From Cynocephalus volans (taxonomy: Eukaryota > Chordata > Mammalia > Dermoptera > Cynocephalidae): a stretch of DNA of 64,000 nucleotides. The notes below the pieces were generated by a model. It was given only the letters and a program-made list of their open reading frames with translations. It searched no databases and was not told where the DNA came from. Where the stretch lies: positions 88,048,501 through 88,112,500 of the forward strand of contig NC_084467.1 in assembly GCF_027409185.1 (NCBI RefSeq), in the 5' to 3' direction. Positions 1 through 10,175 of the stretch are shown here, one piece after another. The number at the start of each line of letters is the position of its first letter. Position 1 is the first letter of the stretch. Made by a program: the position numbers and the translations under genes.

Positions 1-819
1 ATCCAACTTGCAGGTCACTCAGCCTACAGTTGGGATGAATTTCAAGATACCACATAGAGCCGTTTGAATCTTCCTGCTATGCCGTAATAGTTTCAGTAAA
101 CCTGGGACAGTTTTTATTCATGAGAAAGTTAAAGTTCGCTTTTTTCCCCCCAACCAGTAAAGATTTTAATATAAGTTTAGTAATAGTATAGTAGAGGGGG
201 AAAAAAATCTATGTATAAGGTCTCTTTGGATAATAATGCCTACTATTAAAAGGTGAGATGTTTCTGAATTTGACTCTGGTTTGGGGATACCCATTTGGCT
301 TGATCTTTTCCCTCTCTGAACAGCTATTATTTTCGTGTTGCCTCATTTTGTGTCCTGAGAACTTAGCTTGGCCTTCTTCCCATTGGGGTATGTAAGTGAT
401 GGAGCCTGTGTGTGCAGGTTGCCAATCAAAAATTTGGAGGCCCTCAAAAATATGGTCAGACAGAAATGTGGGCTATACCCCATTTGTAGCTAACAGCCTA
501 TCAATTGTTGCCAGCTCTCAGGGGAGTTGTCTAAATCTTTCTTTTGGCTATCTTTAGGAGTGGCTGCGGGTATTGGGAGAGCTGTATCTTTGCACCCTCA
601 CTGAAGATGCCTCCTGTAAGCATGGTTAAGCCTAAAATGCTTATTGATTTTAGGTCATAAAAAGTGTACTGGTTTTGGTTGTGAGCCACTTGATAAATGT
701 ACCTTTGGCTTAGTTTGGTTTCTGACATACAGAGCCTTATAGGAGCAATCTTTTTCTTAAACCTTCCCTGTTCTCTTTATTGGATCCTCCTTCATGGGAA
801 CTTCTCAGTTGAATGAAAC
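1..819. other. No gene or repeat recognised
   Basis: AT-rich to mixed sequence with only short shadow ORFs. I see no convincing coding signal, RNA gene or repeat family. It could be old, highly diverged repeat sequence. Confidence 0.4.
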
Positions 820-1640
820 TGATGTCAGAGGAGGGGGTCTGGGAGGCCCAATAGTCAGCCTCTACACACCCCATCCTCTTACCAGGTTCTTGAGTCTACC
901 ACAGGAAAGAATTCAAGAGCAGAGCCGCAGTAGAAAATGAGAACAGGATTAAGTAATGAATAAGAGATACAGATTTCACAGAGTGTGGCAGAGCTTCAGA
1001 GACTGAGCAAGGCCCACAAAAAGTTTAATATAAAGGTAAGAAATACATACTTAAAGTTCTATACAGAGTGCAGGCTGGCTCAAGAGAGTGAGCAGCCACT
1101 TGCTAAAAGTAAACTTGATACAAAGTAAAGTGTACAAACCTCAGTCAGTGATGCGTGAGTTGGCCCCAGGAAAGTGAGAAACAACCCCGCCTTCTGCTGG
1201 GATTTGGCTTTTATAGTTTCACTGTCTAATGCATATTCAATTAAGGGAGTGGTTCCCAGTTAAGTAACATAGTCTTGCACATGCTCAGTTGGTCAAATCC
1301 TATCACATGTACTAAGCATATTCAAGAATATCCTGAGCTCTCTAGCACCTCTAGTGGAAGGTCATTCAGAGAACAAACTGCATTTTACTGAGTATGCCTG
1401 CCCACCAGGGTTATATAACCCTTCCCTATTGAGCATGCCCAGCCACATAGGGATTTGTATAGTCCAGCCCCTTGTGGTCTCATTTCCCCTGTGTTGGTGC
1501 CGAAAATAGGTGTAACTAGCAATAGTAACTTTCCTCTGGAGGGTCTGGAGTAGGGGCCTGAGACCTTAGAGAAAGGCTTGAAACCTAGAGGTGTGTCCTG
1601 AAATCTGAGCCCAAGGAAACTGAGCACCTCTTATCTCGAA
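820..1640 (-). repeat. Possible old ERV LTR, minus orientation
   Basis: The block has the composition and layout of a retroviral LTR read on the minus strand. A TATA-like motif (TTATATAAC around 1410-1420) lies upstream of a long transcribed-like stretch. A segment near 905-960 (beginning gaaagaattcaag) resembles the U5-side sequence of several ERV1-class LTRs. I could not define matching TG/CA ends or a target duplication, so the class and limits are uncertain. Confidence 0.3.
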
Positions 1641-1694
1641 ACTCTCTTCTTGAACCCCTGCTGACTACCTGTTCCACCAACTCTGTCCATCTCC

Positions 1695-1789
1695 TTTTTT
1701 TTTTTTGGTGGTTGGCAGTCCAGGGATCTGAAAGCCTTGACCTTGGTGTTATCAGCACCATTCTACCCAGTGAGCTAACCAGCCAGTCC
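1695..1789 (-). repeat. tRNA-Ile-derived SINE monomer (CYN-like), minus strand
   Basis: Read on the minus strand this gives a tRNA-Ile-like body with GGTTAGCTCA (A box) and GCTGATAACACCAAGG (anticodon region, anticodon GAT). A poly(A) tail follows, seen here as the T run at 1695-1706. The B-box region is diverged, so this is an older monomeric copy. Confidence 0.8.
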
Positions 1790-1964
1790 TCATCTCCTTC
1801 TTGTTAGCATAATTTTGCTGAGGATAATTTGAAACTTCATTGGCTTCTTTAAGAAACTCATGATTTTACTGGCTAGCCACCAAAAAAAAAAAAAAGAAAC
1901 TCAAGATCTCTTCAACTGTCTCCTCTCAGACCTCTTCCTTCTCATTGCTTCTGCTCCTTGTTTT

Positions 1965-2013
1965 GTCACTTTTTGAGGGGGTGGGGACTGGTGGCCAATA
2001 CAGAGACCTGAAC
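1965..2013 (-). repeat. 3' part of a CYN-like SINE split by the provirus
   Basis: This left flank of the provirus (tail end of a minus-strand tRNA-Ile monomer) continues at 10545-10604 on the other side. The last six bases, CTGAAC (2008-2013), are the left copy of the provirus target-site duplication. Confidence 0.75.
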
Positions 2014-2224
2014 TGTCAGGAGCCATATTTAACAATAGCCACCATTTTTAACAAATAACAGCCATTTTATGTAAGCCTTTCTCTTCCTCCTCAGAAAAGC
2101 CCGCGCTCGCCAAGCCAACACCCCTCCCACCTCCTCTTCTCATACCACGCCACTATCACCCCCCTGCCTTTCCGCCTATCATAAGCTGCCACACTCTGTG
2201 ACAGCCCGCCCCTTCTTCACTATG

Positions 2225-2231
2225 TATATAA
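2225..2231 (+). promoter_or_regulatory. TATA box of the 5' LTR
   Basis: TATATAA lies in the U3 part of the LTR. It is repeated unchanged at 10387-10393 in the 3' LTR. The expected start site is about 25-30 bases downstream. Confidence 0.8.
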
Positions 2232-2244
2232 GCAATCGCCTAAC

Positions 2245-2250
2245 AATAAA
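2245..2250 (+). terminator. LTR polyadenylation signal
   Basis: AATAAA lies between the TATA box and the expected start site. The same signal at 10407-10412 in the 3' LTR would direct 3' processing of proviral transcripts. Confidence 0.75.
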
Positions 2251-2379
2251 ATTTTGAGGCTTGATCAGAATCTTGTCTTGCCTCCATTCTGCGTGTCTCC
2301 TGTCCCTCCCCCTTTTCACCAGCTACAGGTAGTCCTCCTCGAGCCCACGTTCTTACCTGTCCCGCAGGCCGGGACATTC

Positions 2380-2397
2380 TGGCGCCCAACGTGGGGC
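2380..2397 (+). promoter_or_regulatory. Primer-binding site for tRNA-Lys1,2
   Basis: TGGCGCCCAACGTGGGGC lies three bases after the LTR end. It is the 18-base complement of the tRNA-Lys1,2 3' end, the primer used by Mason-Pfizer-like betaretroviruses. It appears fully intact. Confidence 0.93.
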
Positions 2398-2554
2398 CCG
2401 AGGCACGGAACAACGTTGCTGGCACCTACTCGGAAGACGCCTGGCCAGGCATACCCTGAGCTCCTGAGCTCGTTTCGAGCCCGTGGATGATCAATCCTCG
2501 GGACAAGACTCGATTTTGATCGTCGCTGGACTAGCCGCCCCAGCGGACATCGGA

Positions 2555-2563
2555 CCGGTGAGT
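2555..2563 (+). promoter_or_regulatory. Major splice donor of the provirus
   Basis: CCG/GTGAGT, with the cut after 2557, lies 18 bases before the gag ATG. It is a near-consensus donor and would pair with the env acceptor at 8104. Confidence 0.8.
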
Positions 2564-2574
2564 AGGTGATTATC

Positions 2575-4716
2575 ATGGGACAGGAATTGAGCTCTCACGA
2601 GCTCTTCCTTAAGGGGCTTAAGGATTCCCTCAAGATGCGCAGAATTAAGGCTAAAAAGAAAGATCTCTGAAGTTTTTTCAATTTCTTAACTGATGTATGC
2701 CCCTGGTTTCCTCAAGAGGGTACCATTGATCATAAATACTGGAAACGGGTTGGTGACTGTCTCAATGATTACTATCGTACTTTTGGCCCCAGCAAGGTCC
2801 CTGTGTCTACCTTTTCCTACTGGAATTTAATTAATGACATTTTACAAACCCATTCTCAGGACCCGGATATCAAAAACATAATACAAGTGGGGGAGACAGC
2901 CCTTAAGGATGGTTCTCGCCCCCCCTCAACTTGCCCCTCTGTCGTAATAGGCATGCCGGAGGGACTTAACAGCCATGATGCTGATCCCCCTGAAAAGACT
3001 CTTCAGACAATCTCCCCTGAAACTAACCCCTCTAAAAAGACTCATAAAACAGCTCCAAAATTATACCCCTCCCTTACTTCCTTCGCCCCTCATAATGATC
3101 AACTTTCCCCCGAGGACCAAGAGACCTTAGATAAACAGGCAGCTCATTATCATGATAACGAGGATCCCTGGCAGCTTACTGCGCCAGTTCTTCATCCACC
3201 GCCCTCCGCTCCCCACCAACCCCCCCCTTACCCCCTCCCTCAACCACTTCCTCCTTTTGTGGGCCCCCTATGCCCTGTGCCTGAGAAACTCCTTCAAAAC
3301 AACCCCCTACAACAAATAAATTCTTCTCTGACCCAACAAATTTCCTCCCTCAGATCCACGCTTCAGCAAAAACGACAACACGTCCAATTAGTCAAAGAAA
3401 TAAAAGCCCTTGACCATGAACTTAGTTTGCTCCTTCTAAAAGATGCCACACCCAAAAAACGGAAGACACCCAGTCCACCAGTCTTAACTTTTCCCGTCAC
3501 ACGCAGTCACGCCCTCATAAATTCCAGTCAAGATAAGGGCGAAACCGAAGATCAAAATGATCCTGACACCCAAGACCCCCTCTCCACCGAGGAGGCCTCC
3601 GATACGGAGGAACCTGAGGTTGAAACCCTGAGTAACTTCTCCCAAGGACAAAAATATCGTAGACTCAATCTTAAACATCTTAAAGATTTAAAAGCTGCGG
3701 TTGGTTTATACGGACCCACTGCACCCTACACCCTAGCACTTCTCGAGGGCCTCAGTGATCGGTGGCTAACACCAAATGATTGGTTTTCCCTAGCTAGGGC
3801 CACCCTCTCCGGGGGCGACTTTGTTCTCTGGCGCACAGACTTTGTTGAAAACTGCCGGGAAACGGCACAGCGTAATACAGAGAATAAAACTTCTAAAACT
3901 TGGACTAGGGACAAGATGTTAGGGAGACCTCCTTATCAAACTAATGAAACTCAGGCTGCTTTTCCCCCAGGATTGTTGTCCCAAATTCAGGTCGCCGGCT
4001 TAAAAGCCTGGCGCCGACTCCCACCCAAAGGGTCCGCCACCACTTCCTTGGCTAAAGTTCGTCAAAAACCAGACGAACCATATTGTGATTTTATTAGCAG
4101 ACTAACTGATGCAGCAGAACGATTGGTTGGGGAAGGCGAAAACGAAAGCGCCTTCATTAAACATCTAGCTTAGGAAAATGCCAACCCCACCTGTCAGGAA
4201 ACTATCCGCCCACACTGCGGCGGTTCTCTTGCTGATTATATTAAGCTTTGCTCTGGGGTTGGGGCCTCCCACACCCTCGGCCTTGCTATTGGAGCTGCCC
4301 TAAAACCCTTTGTTGCCGCAACAACCAACAAAGGACAACAATCCAAGACTTGTTTTACATGCAAACAGCCCGGTCACTTCTCACGAGAATGTCCAGCCAA
4401 GGCTCAGGCTGCTCCACAGACTGATGCCAAACCTCCTCGACCTCCCCCCTCCACTGTCTGCCCTCGCTGCAGACGGGGAAAACATTGGGCATCTGATTGC
4501 TATTCCAAGACTGACATTGACGGGAATTCCCTACCTAAGAAACAGGGAAACTCCCAAAGGGGCCAACCCCTGGCCCCGTCCTCGGGACAGAACCTAGGGG
4601 CTGTACGGTTCGTCCCCCCGAAACAGGTTCTCCCCGCCCAGGAGTTAGCTCCCTCCAACGAGCCACTCCTGGAAGCGCAGGATTGGACCTCTGTTCCGCC
4701 ACCGACACAATACTAA
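2575..4716 (+). pseudogene. gag: gag, betaretroviral Gag polyprotein with two internal stops
   Basis: The frame runs from the ATG at 2575 (MGQELS, an N-myristoylation signal) to the TAA at 4714-4716, 713 codons if the stops are read through. Two in-frame stops interrupt it: TGA at 2668-2670 (codon 32, in matrix) and TAG at 4171-4173 (codon 533, in capsid). Visible parts in order are: matrix start; proline-rich region with a PPPY late-domain motif (codons 216-219); capsid with a major homology region beginning near codon 497 (QKPDEPYCDF, then RL); and nucleocapsid with two CX2CX4HX4C zinc knuckles (codons 593-606 and 629-642). Gag would form the virion core. The only long piece with its own ATG starts at 2803 and stops at 4173. 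The breaks are single-base in nature, consistent with recent decay. Confidence 0.95.
4545..4551 (+). promoter_or_regulatory. gag-pro -1 ribosomal frameshift site
   Basis: GGGAAAC sits in the gag frame as G GGA AAC, the X XXY YYZ register needed for -1 slippage. Slippage here enters the frame that contains dUTPase and protease. The same heptamer is used at the gag-pro junction of type D betaretroviruses. I did not model the downstream pseudoknot. Confidence 0.85.
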
Positions 4717-5486
4717 TTCCTGAACACGGTGTGCAAATGCTCTCCACAACTGTTTATGGCCCCATGCCCCCTGGTACCTTTGGACTCGTCCTTGGGAGAG
4801 GGAGTTCTTCCCTCGCTGGTTTAACCGTAGTCCCCGGAGTTATAGACAATGATTTTACAGGACAAATCAAAATCCTAGTGTCGGCAATCTCGGGACCAGT
4901 CCCTATTAAAACAGGCGAATGCCTAGATCAATTACTTATATTACCCTTAAATACACAAAATCACCACAATTCATCCCATCCCCCATCAGATTCTGCCTTT
5001 GGCTCTTCAGATGCCTACTGGATCCAACAAATTACTCCTGAACGGCCCTTACTAACCTTACATTTAGAAGGAAAAAAATTTGAGGGACTAGTAGACACGG
5101 GGGCTGATGCTACTGTTATCTCTGAAAAACATTGGCCTTCTTCTTGGCCTTCTAAAGTCTCTTATACCCACCTCCAAGGTATAGGACAGTCTACCAACCC
5201 AAAACAAAGTTCTAAAATCTTAACTTGGACAGATATGGAAGGAAATTCAGGAAAAGTACAACCCTATATTATCTCAGGAATACCCGTTAATCTTTGGGGG
5301 AGAGACATACTGTCACAATTAAAAGTCATCATGTGTAGCCCAAACGAAATAGTAACCAGTCAAATGCTAAATCAAGGGTTTCTCCCTGGTAAAGGACTTG
5401 GAAAAAATAACCAGGGCATTAAAGAACCTATTTCGGTCACACCCAACACCAACCGACAAGGGTTAGGAAATCAAAATTTATTCTAA
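4551..5486 (+). CDS. pro: pro, dUTPase-protease with C-terminal G-patch
   Basis: The frame is open from the frameshift site to the TAA at 5484-5486, about 311 codons, and would be made as a Gag-Pro fusion. The N-terminal half is a retroviral dUTPase, showing SAGLDLCS and [12 protein letters not shown]. This enzyme hydrolyses dUTP to limit uracil in viral DNA. An aspartic protease follows, with the active site VDTGADAT (Asp codon at 5094). The end is a glycine-rich G-patch ([15 protein letters not shown]), a hallmark of betaretroviral Pro. I see no break in this frame, but it depends on gag translation, which is interrupted twice upstream. The first methionine in frame (4683) is not the natural start. 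Confidence 0.9.
   Translation, partial: LPKGPTPGPVLGTEPRGCTVRPPETGSPRPGVSSLQRATPGSAGLDLCSATDTILIPEHGVQMLSTTVYGPMPPGTFGLVLGRGSSSLAGLTVVPGVIDNDFTGQIKILVSAISGPVPIKTGECLDQLLILPLNTQNHHNSSHPPSDSAFGSSDAYWIQQITPERPLLTLHLEGKKFEGLVDTGADATVISEKHWPSSWPSKVSYTHLQGIGQSTNPKQSSKILTWTDMEGNSGKVQPYIISGIPVNLWGRDILSQLKVIMCSPNEIVTSQMLNQGFLPGKGLGKNNQGIKEPISVTPNTNRQGLGNQNLF
5474..5480 (+). promoter_or_regulatory. pro-pol -1 ribosomal frameshift site
   Basis: AAATTTA lies in the pro frame as A AAT TTA, two codons before the pro stop, and shifts into the pol frame. A/U-rich heptamers of this form are known retroviral slippery sites. Its position at the pro-pol overlap supports the role. Confidence 0.75.
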
Positions 5487-8075
5487 TGGCCATTGATCTT
5501 CCTGCACCCCACGCGGAAAAAATAAAATGGAAAACAGACACCCCTGTTTGGGTAGATCAATGGCCACTAACTGAAACTAAATTAACTGCGGCCACTATGT
5601 TAGTGCAGGAACAACTTAATGCTGGCCACATTGAACCTACCACATCACCATGGAACACTCCTATATTTGTCATTAAGAAAAAATCAGGCACATGGAGATT
5701 ACTCCAGGACTTACGAGAGATCAATAAAACCATGTTCTCTATGGGAGCCTTACAACCTGGGCTCCCCTCCCCTGTAGCTATTCCCTCCAATTATTCCAAA
5801 ATCATTATTGACCTTAAGTATTGTTTTTTTACCATTCCCTTACACCCCCAGGACAGAGAATGTTTTGCATTTAGCCTCCCAGTAACCAACTTTAAAGGGC
5901 CAATGCAAAGGTTCCAGTGGAAAGTTCTTCCACAAGGAATGGCCAACAGCCCCACACTATGCCAAAAATATGTGGCACAAGCTATAGATCCCCTTCGGGA
6001 TAAATGGCCTCATATTTATATTATTCATTACATGGATGATATTCTCTTGGCAGGAAAAACTGCCCCTGAGGTACTCAATTGTTGTGCCCAATTACAGGAG
6101 GCACTCACCACCCTTGGGTTACAAATTGCACCCAATAAAATTCAGTTAAAAGATCCCTATTATTACTTAGGCTTTGAGCTCAGTTCGACTGTCATCACTA
6201 CTCAAAAGGTTCAATTAAAGACTAATCATTTACATACACTCAATGATTTTCAAAAATTTCTAGGGGATGTCAATTGGCTACGGCCTTATCTAAAGTTAAC
6301 CACAGGAGAACTTAAACCTCTCTGACATATTACAGGGTGACCCTGATCCCCTGTCGCCGCGTGCTCTTACCTTTGAGGCACATAAATCACTCCAACTTTT
6401 AGAAACTGCTATACAAAAACAACAAGTTACATTCTTAGATTACAGCCAACCTTTCTCCTTCATAATCTGTGCCACGCCACATACCCCTACCGGGGTTATT
6501 TGGCAACATAGCCCCCTATTATGGGTACACTTATCTTCATCTCCGAACAAGGTTTTAACAACATATACCACCCTCGTTTCTAAACTAATCAAAATAGGAA
6601 GGGAAAAGAGCCGCCTACATTTTGGAAGGGACCCTGACAGTCTTGTTCTCCCCTACACCAGAGAACAAGTACAATGGCTAATGCAAAACGATGACTCTTG
6701 GGCTATTCCCCTGATCCTATTTCAGGGACAAATTGACAACCACTACCCTGCCGATAAACTTCTCCAATTCTCTCGGCTACACCCTTTTACATTCCCAAAA
6801 ATTACCTCTCAAAAGCCCCTAAAAGGAGCGACATTAGTTTTCTCTGATGGCTCCTCCTCAGGTACAGCTGCTTATATAGTAAATAACCAGCAATATATTA
6901 CAAAATCCCCATATCAATCAGCTCAACTTGTTGAATTATTTGCCATCATACAAGTATTCAAGCTCTTTAAAAATGAGGCCTTTAATCTATATACTGATAG
7001 TGCATATATTGCCTTCTCTGTCCCATTATTAGAGACTGTTCCCTACATAAAACCTTCTATAAATGCAGTACCTTTGTTCCAACAATTACAACTGCTAATT
7101 TTATCACGACAGAAACCTTTCTTTATTGGACACCTAAGAGCCCATTCAGATCTCCCAGGCCCCCTCTCTCATGGTAATACACAGGCCGATACTCTAACCC
7201 GGGCCTGTTTCTCCTTACTACAGGACCCCTTTAAAAGTGCCCAACAATTTCACAACCTACACCATGTAAATGCCCAAACACTGCGCCTCCGTTTTAAAAT
7301 CACCAGAGAGCAAGCCAGAGACATCGTTAAAAACTGCCCCCTTTGTGTAGTCTTTTTATCTTTACCACACCTTGGGGTTAACCCCAGAGGCTTGCTTCCA
7401 AATGAAGTATGGCAAATGGATGTTACACACGTTACAGAATTTGGCAACCTAAAATACATCCATGTCACAGTAGATACCTTCAGTGGCTTCATCCTCGCCA
7501 CCCTCCAAAGTGGTGAAGCCACAAAAAATGTAATTGCTCATGTTCTCCACTGCTTTACAGTTCTGGGTAAACCTAATATCCTAAAGACAGACAATGGCCC
7601 TGGATATACCTCTCAAGCCTTCAAAACCTTTTGCCTTCAAATGCATATCAAACACATCACAGGAATCCCATATAATCCACAGGGCCAAGGCATTGTTGAA
7701 AGAACAAATCAAACCTTAAAAAATACCATTAACAAGCTTAAAACCACAGGTCTCTACCCCACCAAAGGCTCACCACGTAATATCCTTAACCACGCTCTAT
7801 TCACTCTAAATTTCTTACAACTTGATGCACAGGGAAAATCAGCAGCCGATCGTCATTGGCACCAAAAAACAAATGACCAATACGCACAGGTCATGTGGAA
7901 AAATCCCTCAACACTTAAATGGCAGGGCCCCGACCCGGTCCTCATATGGGGACGTGGCTCGGCCTGTATCTATGACACTCAAGAAGGGGGGCCTCGATGG
8001 CTGCCTGAACGTCTAATCAAACCAGTAAACCCCCCCCAAAAAAATAACTCACCCAACCCAGGGAAGGATCCCTGA
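5480..8075 (+). pseudogene. pol: pol, reverse transcriptase-RNase H-integrase with one frameshift
   Basis: The reverse transcriptase is open from the pro-pol frameshift to a stop at 6323-6325. It shows LPQGMANSP and the catalytic YMDD at 6029-6040. At about 6320, in a CT-rich run, the frame changes, and the rest is open from there to the TGA at 8073-8075. The second part holds the connection domain and RNase H (Asp at 6846 in FSDGSS, then VELF and YTDSAY). It also holds integrase: the HHCC zinc finger (HNLHH, then CPLC, about 7249-7345) and the catalytic triad D 7419, D 7590, E 7698, which has exact D-X35-E spacing. Apart from the one frameshift every catalytic motif I looked for is present. 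The frameshift separates polymerase from RNase H and integrase, so no full Pol can be made from this copy. Confidence 0.95.
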
Positions 8076-8077
8076 GA

Positions 8078-8104
8078 AAAAACTCTTTCTTTTCTCTTTT
8101 ACAG
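8078..8104 (+). promoter_or_regulatory. env splice acceptor
   Basis: A pyrimidine-rich tract ends in TTTTACAG with AG at 8103-8104, three bases before the env ATG. With the donor at 2557 it would produce a singly spliced env mRNA. Confidence 0.8.
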
Positions 8105-8107
8105 ACA

Positions 8108-9862
8108 ATGAAACCCTGCCTCCTCGCCCTTCTTTCATATGCCTTCTGTGTGCAGGCGGGTTTTCAACCTCCACCAAGTCGTGAAGAACTCTACAAGGTC
8201 CTTTTTGGAAACCCTTGCGATTGCAAGGGCGGTACGGTTTTCCGCACCCCAAGTGCCTATACCAGTCAAGTAGACTGCAACACAAAGGTAGCCTATATCG
8301 CAACATCTTACACCTGGTCTGGGGCGACAAAGCCTGAATGGGTCTGCAAAAACAAACCTACAATCATTCCTACAGTACAGGGTCGCCCTGGACCTTGCCC
8401 TAAAAACTGCACTTTTCTCCAGTCCGTCCATTCCACTTGCTACTCTTCTACACAAACATGCACTGACCATACACAAACACCACAAAAAACCTACCTTACT
8501 GCTACCTTAGAAAGGGCCTTTTCGGGCACCTTTGGCAGCGCCTTAGAGGGAGGTTCTGAAAAATATTCTCAGGCATCCTGTCTCCCACAACATGTCGGCA
8601 AAAATGTATGTTGGTCGCCCATGGCCCCGATTCATGTATCGGATGGAGGGGGCCCCAGCGACACCCTAAAAGAGGCTTTAGTTGCCCAACGAATTCAAGA
8701 ACTAGCCCAACATTTATATCCTCTATTAAACTACCATCCACTCGCCCTTCCAAAACCCAGAGACATTACTTTAGATCCACATACACAAGACATCCTCAGC
8801 GCTACCCACTCTCTATTAAACTCCACCAACCCCTCCCTTGCACAAGACTGCTGGCTATGTTTAACCGTTGGTATGCCTCTACCTACTGCCATTCCTATGT
8901 TCAATGCCTCGTATATCCCCTTTAATGAAACTGCCAATTGCTCACTATCATTCCCCTTCAGAGTACAGCCCTCGGGTTTTAATCTCTCTGATTGCCTCCA
9001 GGGACTTTCACAAAATAATTCCTATGACGTTGATGTCGGATTTGTCACCTTTTCCCATTGTCATACCATAACTAACATTTCCACCCCCATCTGCCCTTCT
9101 CCAGGACAGGTATTCATTTGTGGAGGCAACCTTGCCTACACCCTTCTCCCTACTAATTGGACAGGCCTCTGCGTTTCAGCGAGCCTTCTCCCTGACATTT
9201 CTATCATCCCCGGAGATGAGCCCGTCCCTCTTCCTAGCCTTGACCTTATAACAGGACGCCACCGGCGTGCTCTCCAAGTCATTCCCTTGCTTATAGGCTT
9301 GGCTATTACAACCGCTATGGCCTCCGGCGGGGCGGGGATAGGGGTCGCTGTTAACACCTATAATAAATTATCTCGTCAGTTAATTGATGATGTTCAAACC
9401 CTCTCTGGAACTGTTAATGATTTACAAGATCAAATTGATTCTTTAGCTGAGGTAGTTTTACAAAATCGTAGAGGGTTAGACCTATTAACTGCAGAACAGG
9501 GAGGGATCTGTTTAGCTTTACAGGAACGGTGCTGTTTCTATGCCAACAAGTCTGGCATTGTCCGAGACAAAATCAAGAAATTACAAGAAGACCTCATCAA
9601 GCGAAGAAAAGAATTGTTCGAAAACCCGCTCTGGACTGGACTTAATGGACTCCTCCCTTACCTCCTCCCTGTCTTGGGCCCCCTTCTTTGCCTCCTTTTA
9701 CTTATAACCTTCGGTCCCTGGGCGTTTCGCCATCTCACCAACCTAATTAAGAAACAAGTTGATGCCGTCCTTTCTAAACCTATCCAAATTCATTATCAAC
9801 GGCTGGCATCAAAGGACGCGGGAGAAGACTACTATGGCTCCCTCCCTACGGGGACGACATGA
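8108..9862 (+). CDS. env: env, intact type-D/gamma-type envelope glycoprotein (584 aa)
   Basis: An uninterrupted frame from ATG 8108 to TGA 9860-9862. Residues 1-18 form a signal peptide. The surface subunit carries SDGGG at 178-182 followed by an Asp three residues on. This motif marks the large interference group that uses the neutral amino-acid transporter ASCT2. It also has the CWLC motif (248-251) that links to the transmembrane subunit, and about nine N-glycosylation sequons. A furin-type site RHRR (384-387) precedes a hydrophobic fusion peptide. The transmembrane subunit has a heptad-rich region, an immunosuppressive-domain-like segment (about 451-476), the CX6CC motif (468-476), a membrane span (about 513-535) and a tail with YQRL (563-566). 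Length and order are complete for the family. Receptor use is inference from the motif. Whether it is expressed or kept by selection cannot be told from one copy. Confidence 0.95.
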   Translation: MKPCLLALLSYAFCVQAGFQPPPSREELYKVLFGNPCDCKGGTVFRTPSAYTSQVDCNTKVAYIATSYTWSGATKPEWVCKNKPTIIPTVQGRPGPCPKNCTFLQSVHSTCYSSTQTCTDHTQTPQKTYLTATLERAFSGTFGSALEGGSEKYSQASCLPQHVGKNVCWSPMAPIHVSDGGGPSDTLKEALVAQRIQELAQHLYPLLNYHPLALPKPRDITLDPHTQDILSATHSLLNSTNPSLAQDCWLCLTVGMPLPTAIPMFNASYIPFNETANCSLSFPFRVQPSGFNLSDCLQGLSQNNSYDVDVGFVTFSHCHTITNISTPICPSPGQVFICGGNLAYTLLPTNWTGLCVSASLLPDISIIPGDEPVPLPSLDLITGRHRRALQVIPLLIGLAITTAMASGGAGIGVAVNTYNKLSRQLIDDVQTLSGTVNDLQDQIDSLAEVVLQNRRGLDLLTAEQGGICLALQERCCFYANKSGIVRDKIKKLQEDLIKRRKELFENPLWTGLNGLLPYLLPVLGPLLCLLLLITFGPWAFRHLTNLIKKQVDAVLSKPIQIHYQRLASKDAGEDYYGSLPTGTT

Positions 9863-10161
9863 TAACCAGAGGCATGTCTACCCTCTCCCTTTAAGGAGAA
9901 CAGGGTATGAGCACCGGGGTGAGTGTAAAACAAAGTATTGCAAGGGAAGGTCACAGAACTCCGACCTCCTCTGGGTTTCCCTGTGAGCACGCCTGGCTTG
10001 CATAGGGGTTGGTATCTAATCTATCAAAAATCAATTTCGGCTCTGCCCCTCCCCCCAAAAGATACCAAGAGCCAATGATGGTGGATTCAAAAAATCCACG
10101 GGGGAGCCAGGCCCCTACTCCCTCGCCCGGTTAATGCTCGCCTTCCCTTCTGTCTTTGAAC
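9863..10161 (+). promoter_or_regulatory. Post-env untranslated region, candidate CTE-like RNA element
   Basis: No open frame of note. Nested complementary segments are visible: GCCTGGCT (9991-9998) with AGCCAGGC (10105-10112), and TTGGTATCT (10009-10017) with AGATACCAA (10060-10068). A small hairpin, GTGGATT/AATCCAC (10081-10087/10093-10099), lies within the outer stem. Type D retroviruses carry a constitutive transport element (CTE) between env and the 3' LTR that exports unspliced RNA. Place and folding suggest an equivalent, but I have not shown sequence homology. Confidence 0.5.
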
Positions 10162-10175
10162 AGAAAGGGAGGAGA
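10162..10175 (+). promoter_or_regulatory. Polypurine tract
   Basis: AGAAAGGGAGGAGA directly abuts the first base of the 3' LTR, as required to prime plus-strand DNA synthesis. No interruption is seen. Confidence 0.92.

Larger units (their letters stand above)
2014..2376 (+). repeat. 5' LTR of the provirus (363 bp)
   Basis: It begins TGTCAGG and ends GGGACA. It has the same length as the 3' LTR and differs from it at three sites (2041 A/G, 2174 G/A, 2344 C/T). TATATAA is at 2225-2231 and AATAAA at 2245-2250, only 20 bases apart. Transcription start is therefore expected just after the poly(A) signal, giving a very short R region, as in type D viruses. U5 would be roughly 2270-2376. Confidence 0.97.

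Noticed and set aside
8049-9357. Antisense and alternate-frame ORFs across env
   Set aside because: They are shadows of the env frame, with no family resemblance and no promoter evidence.
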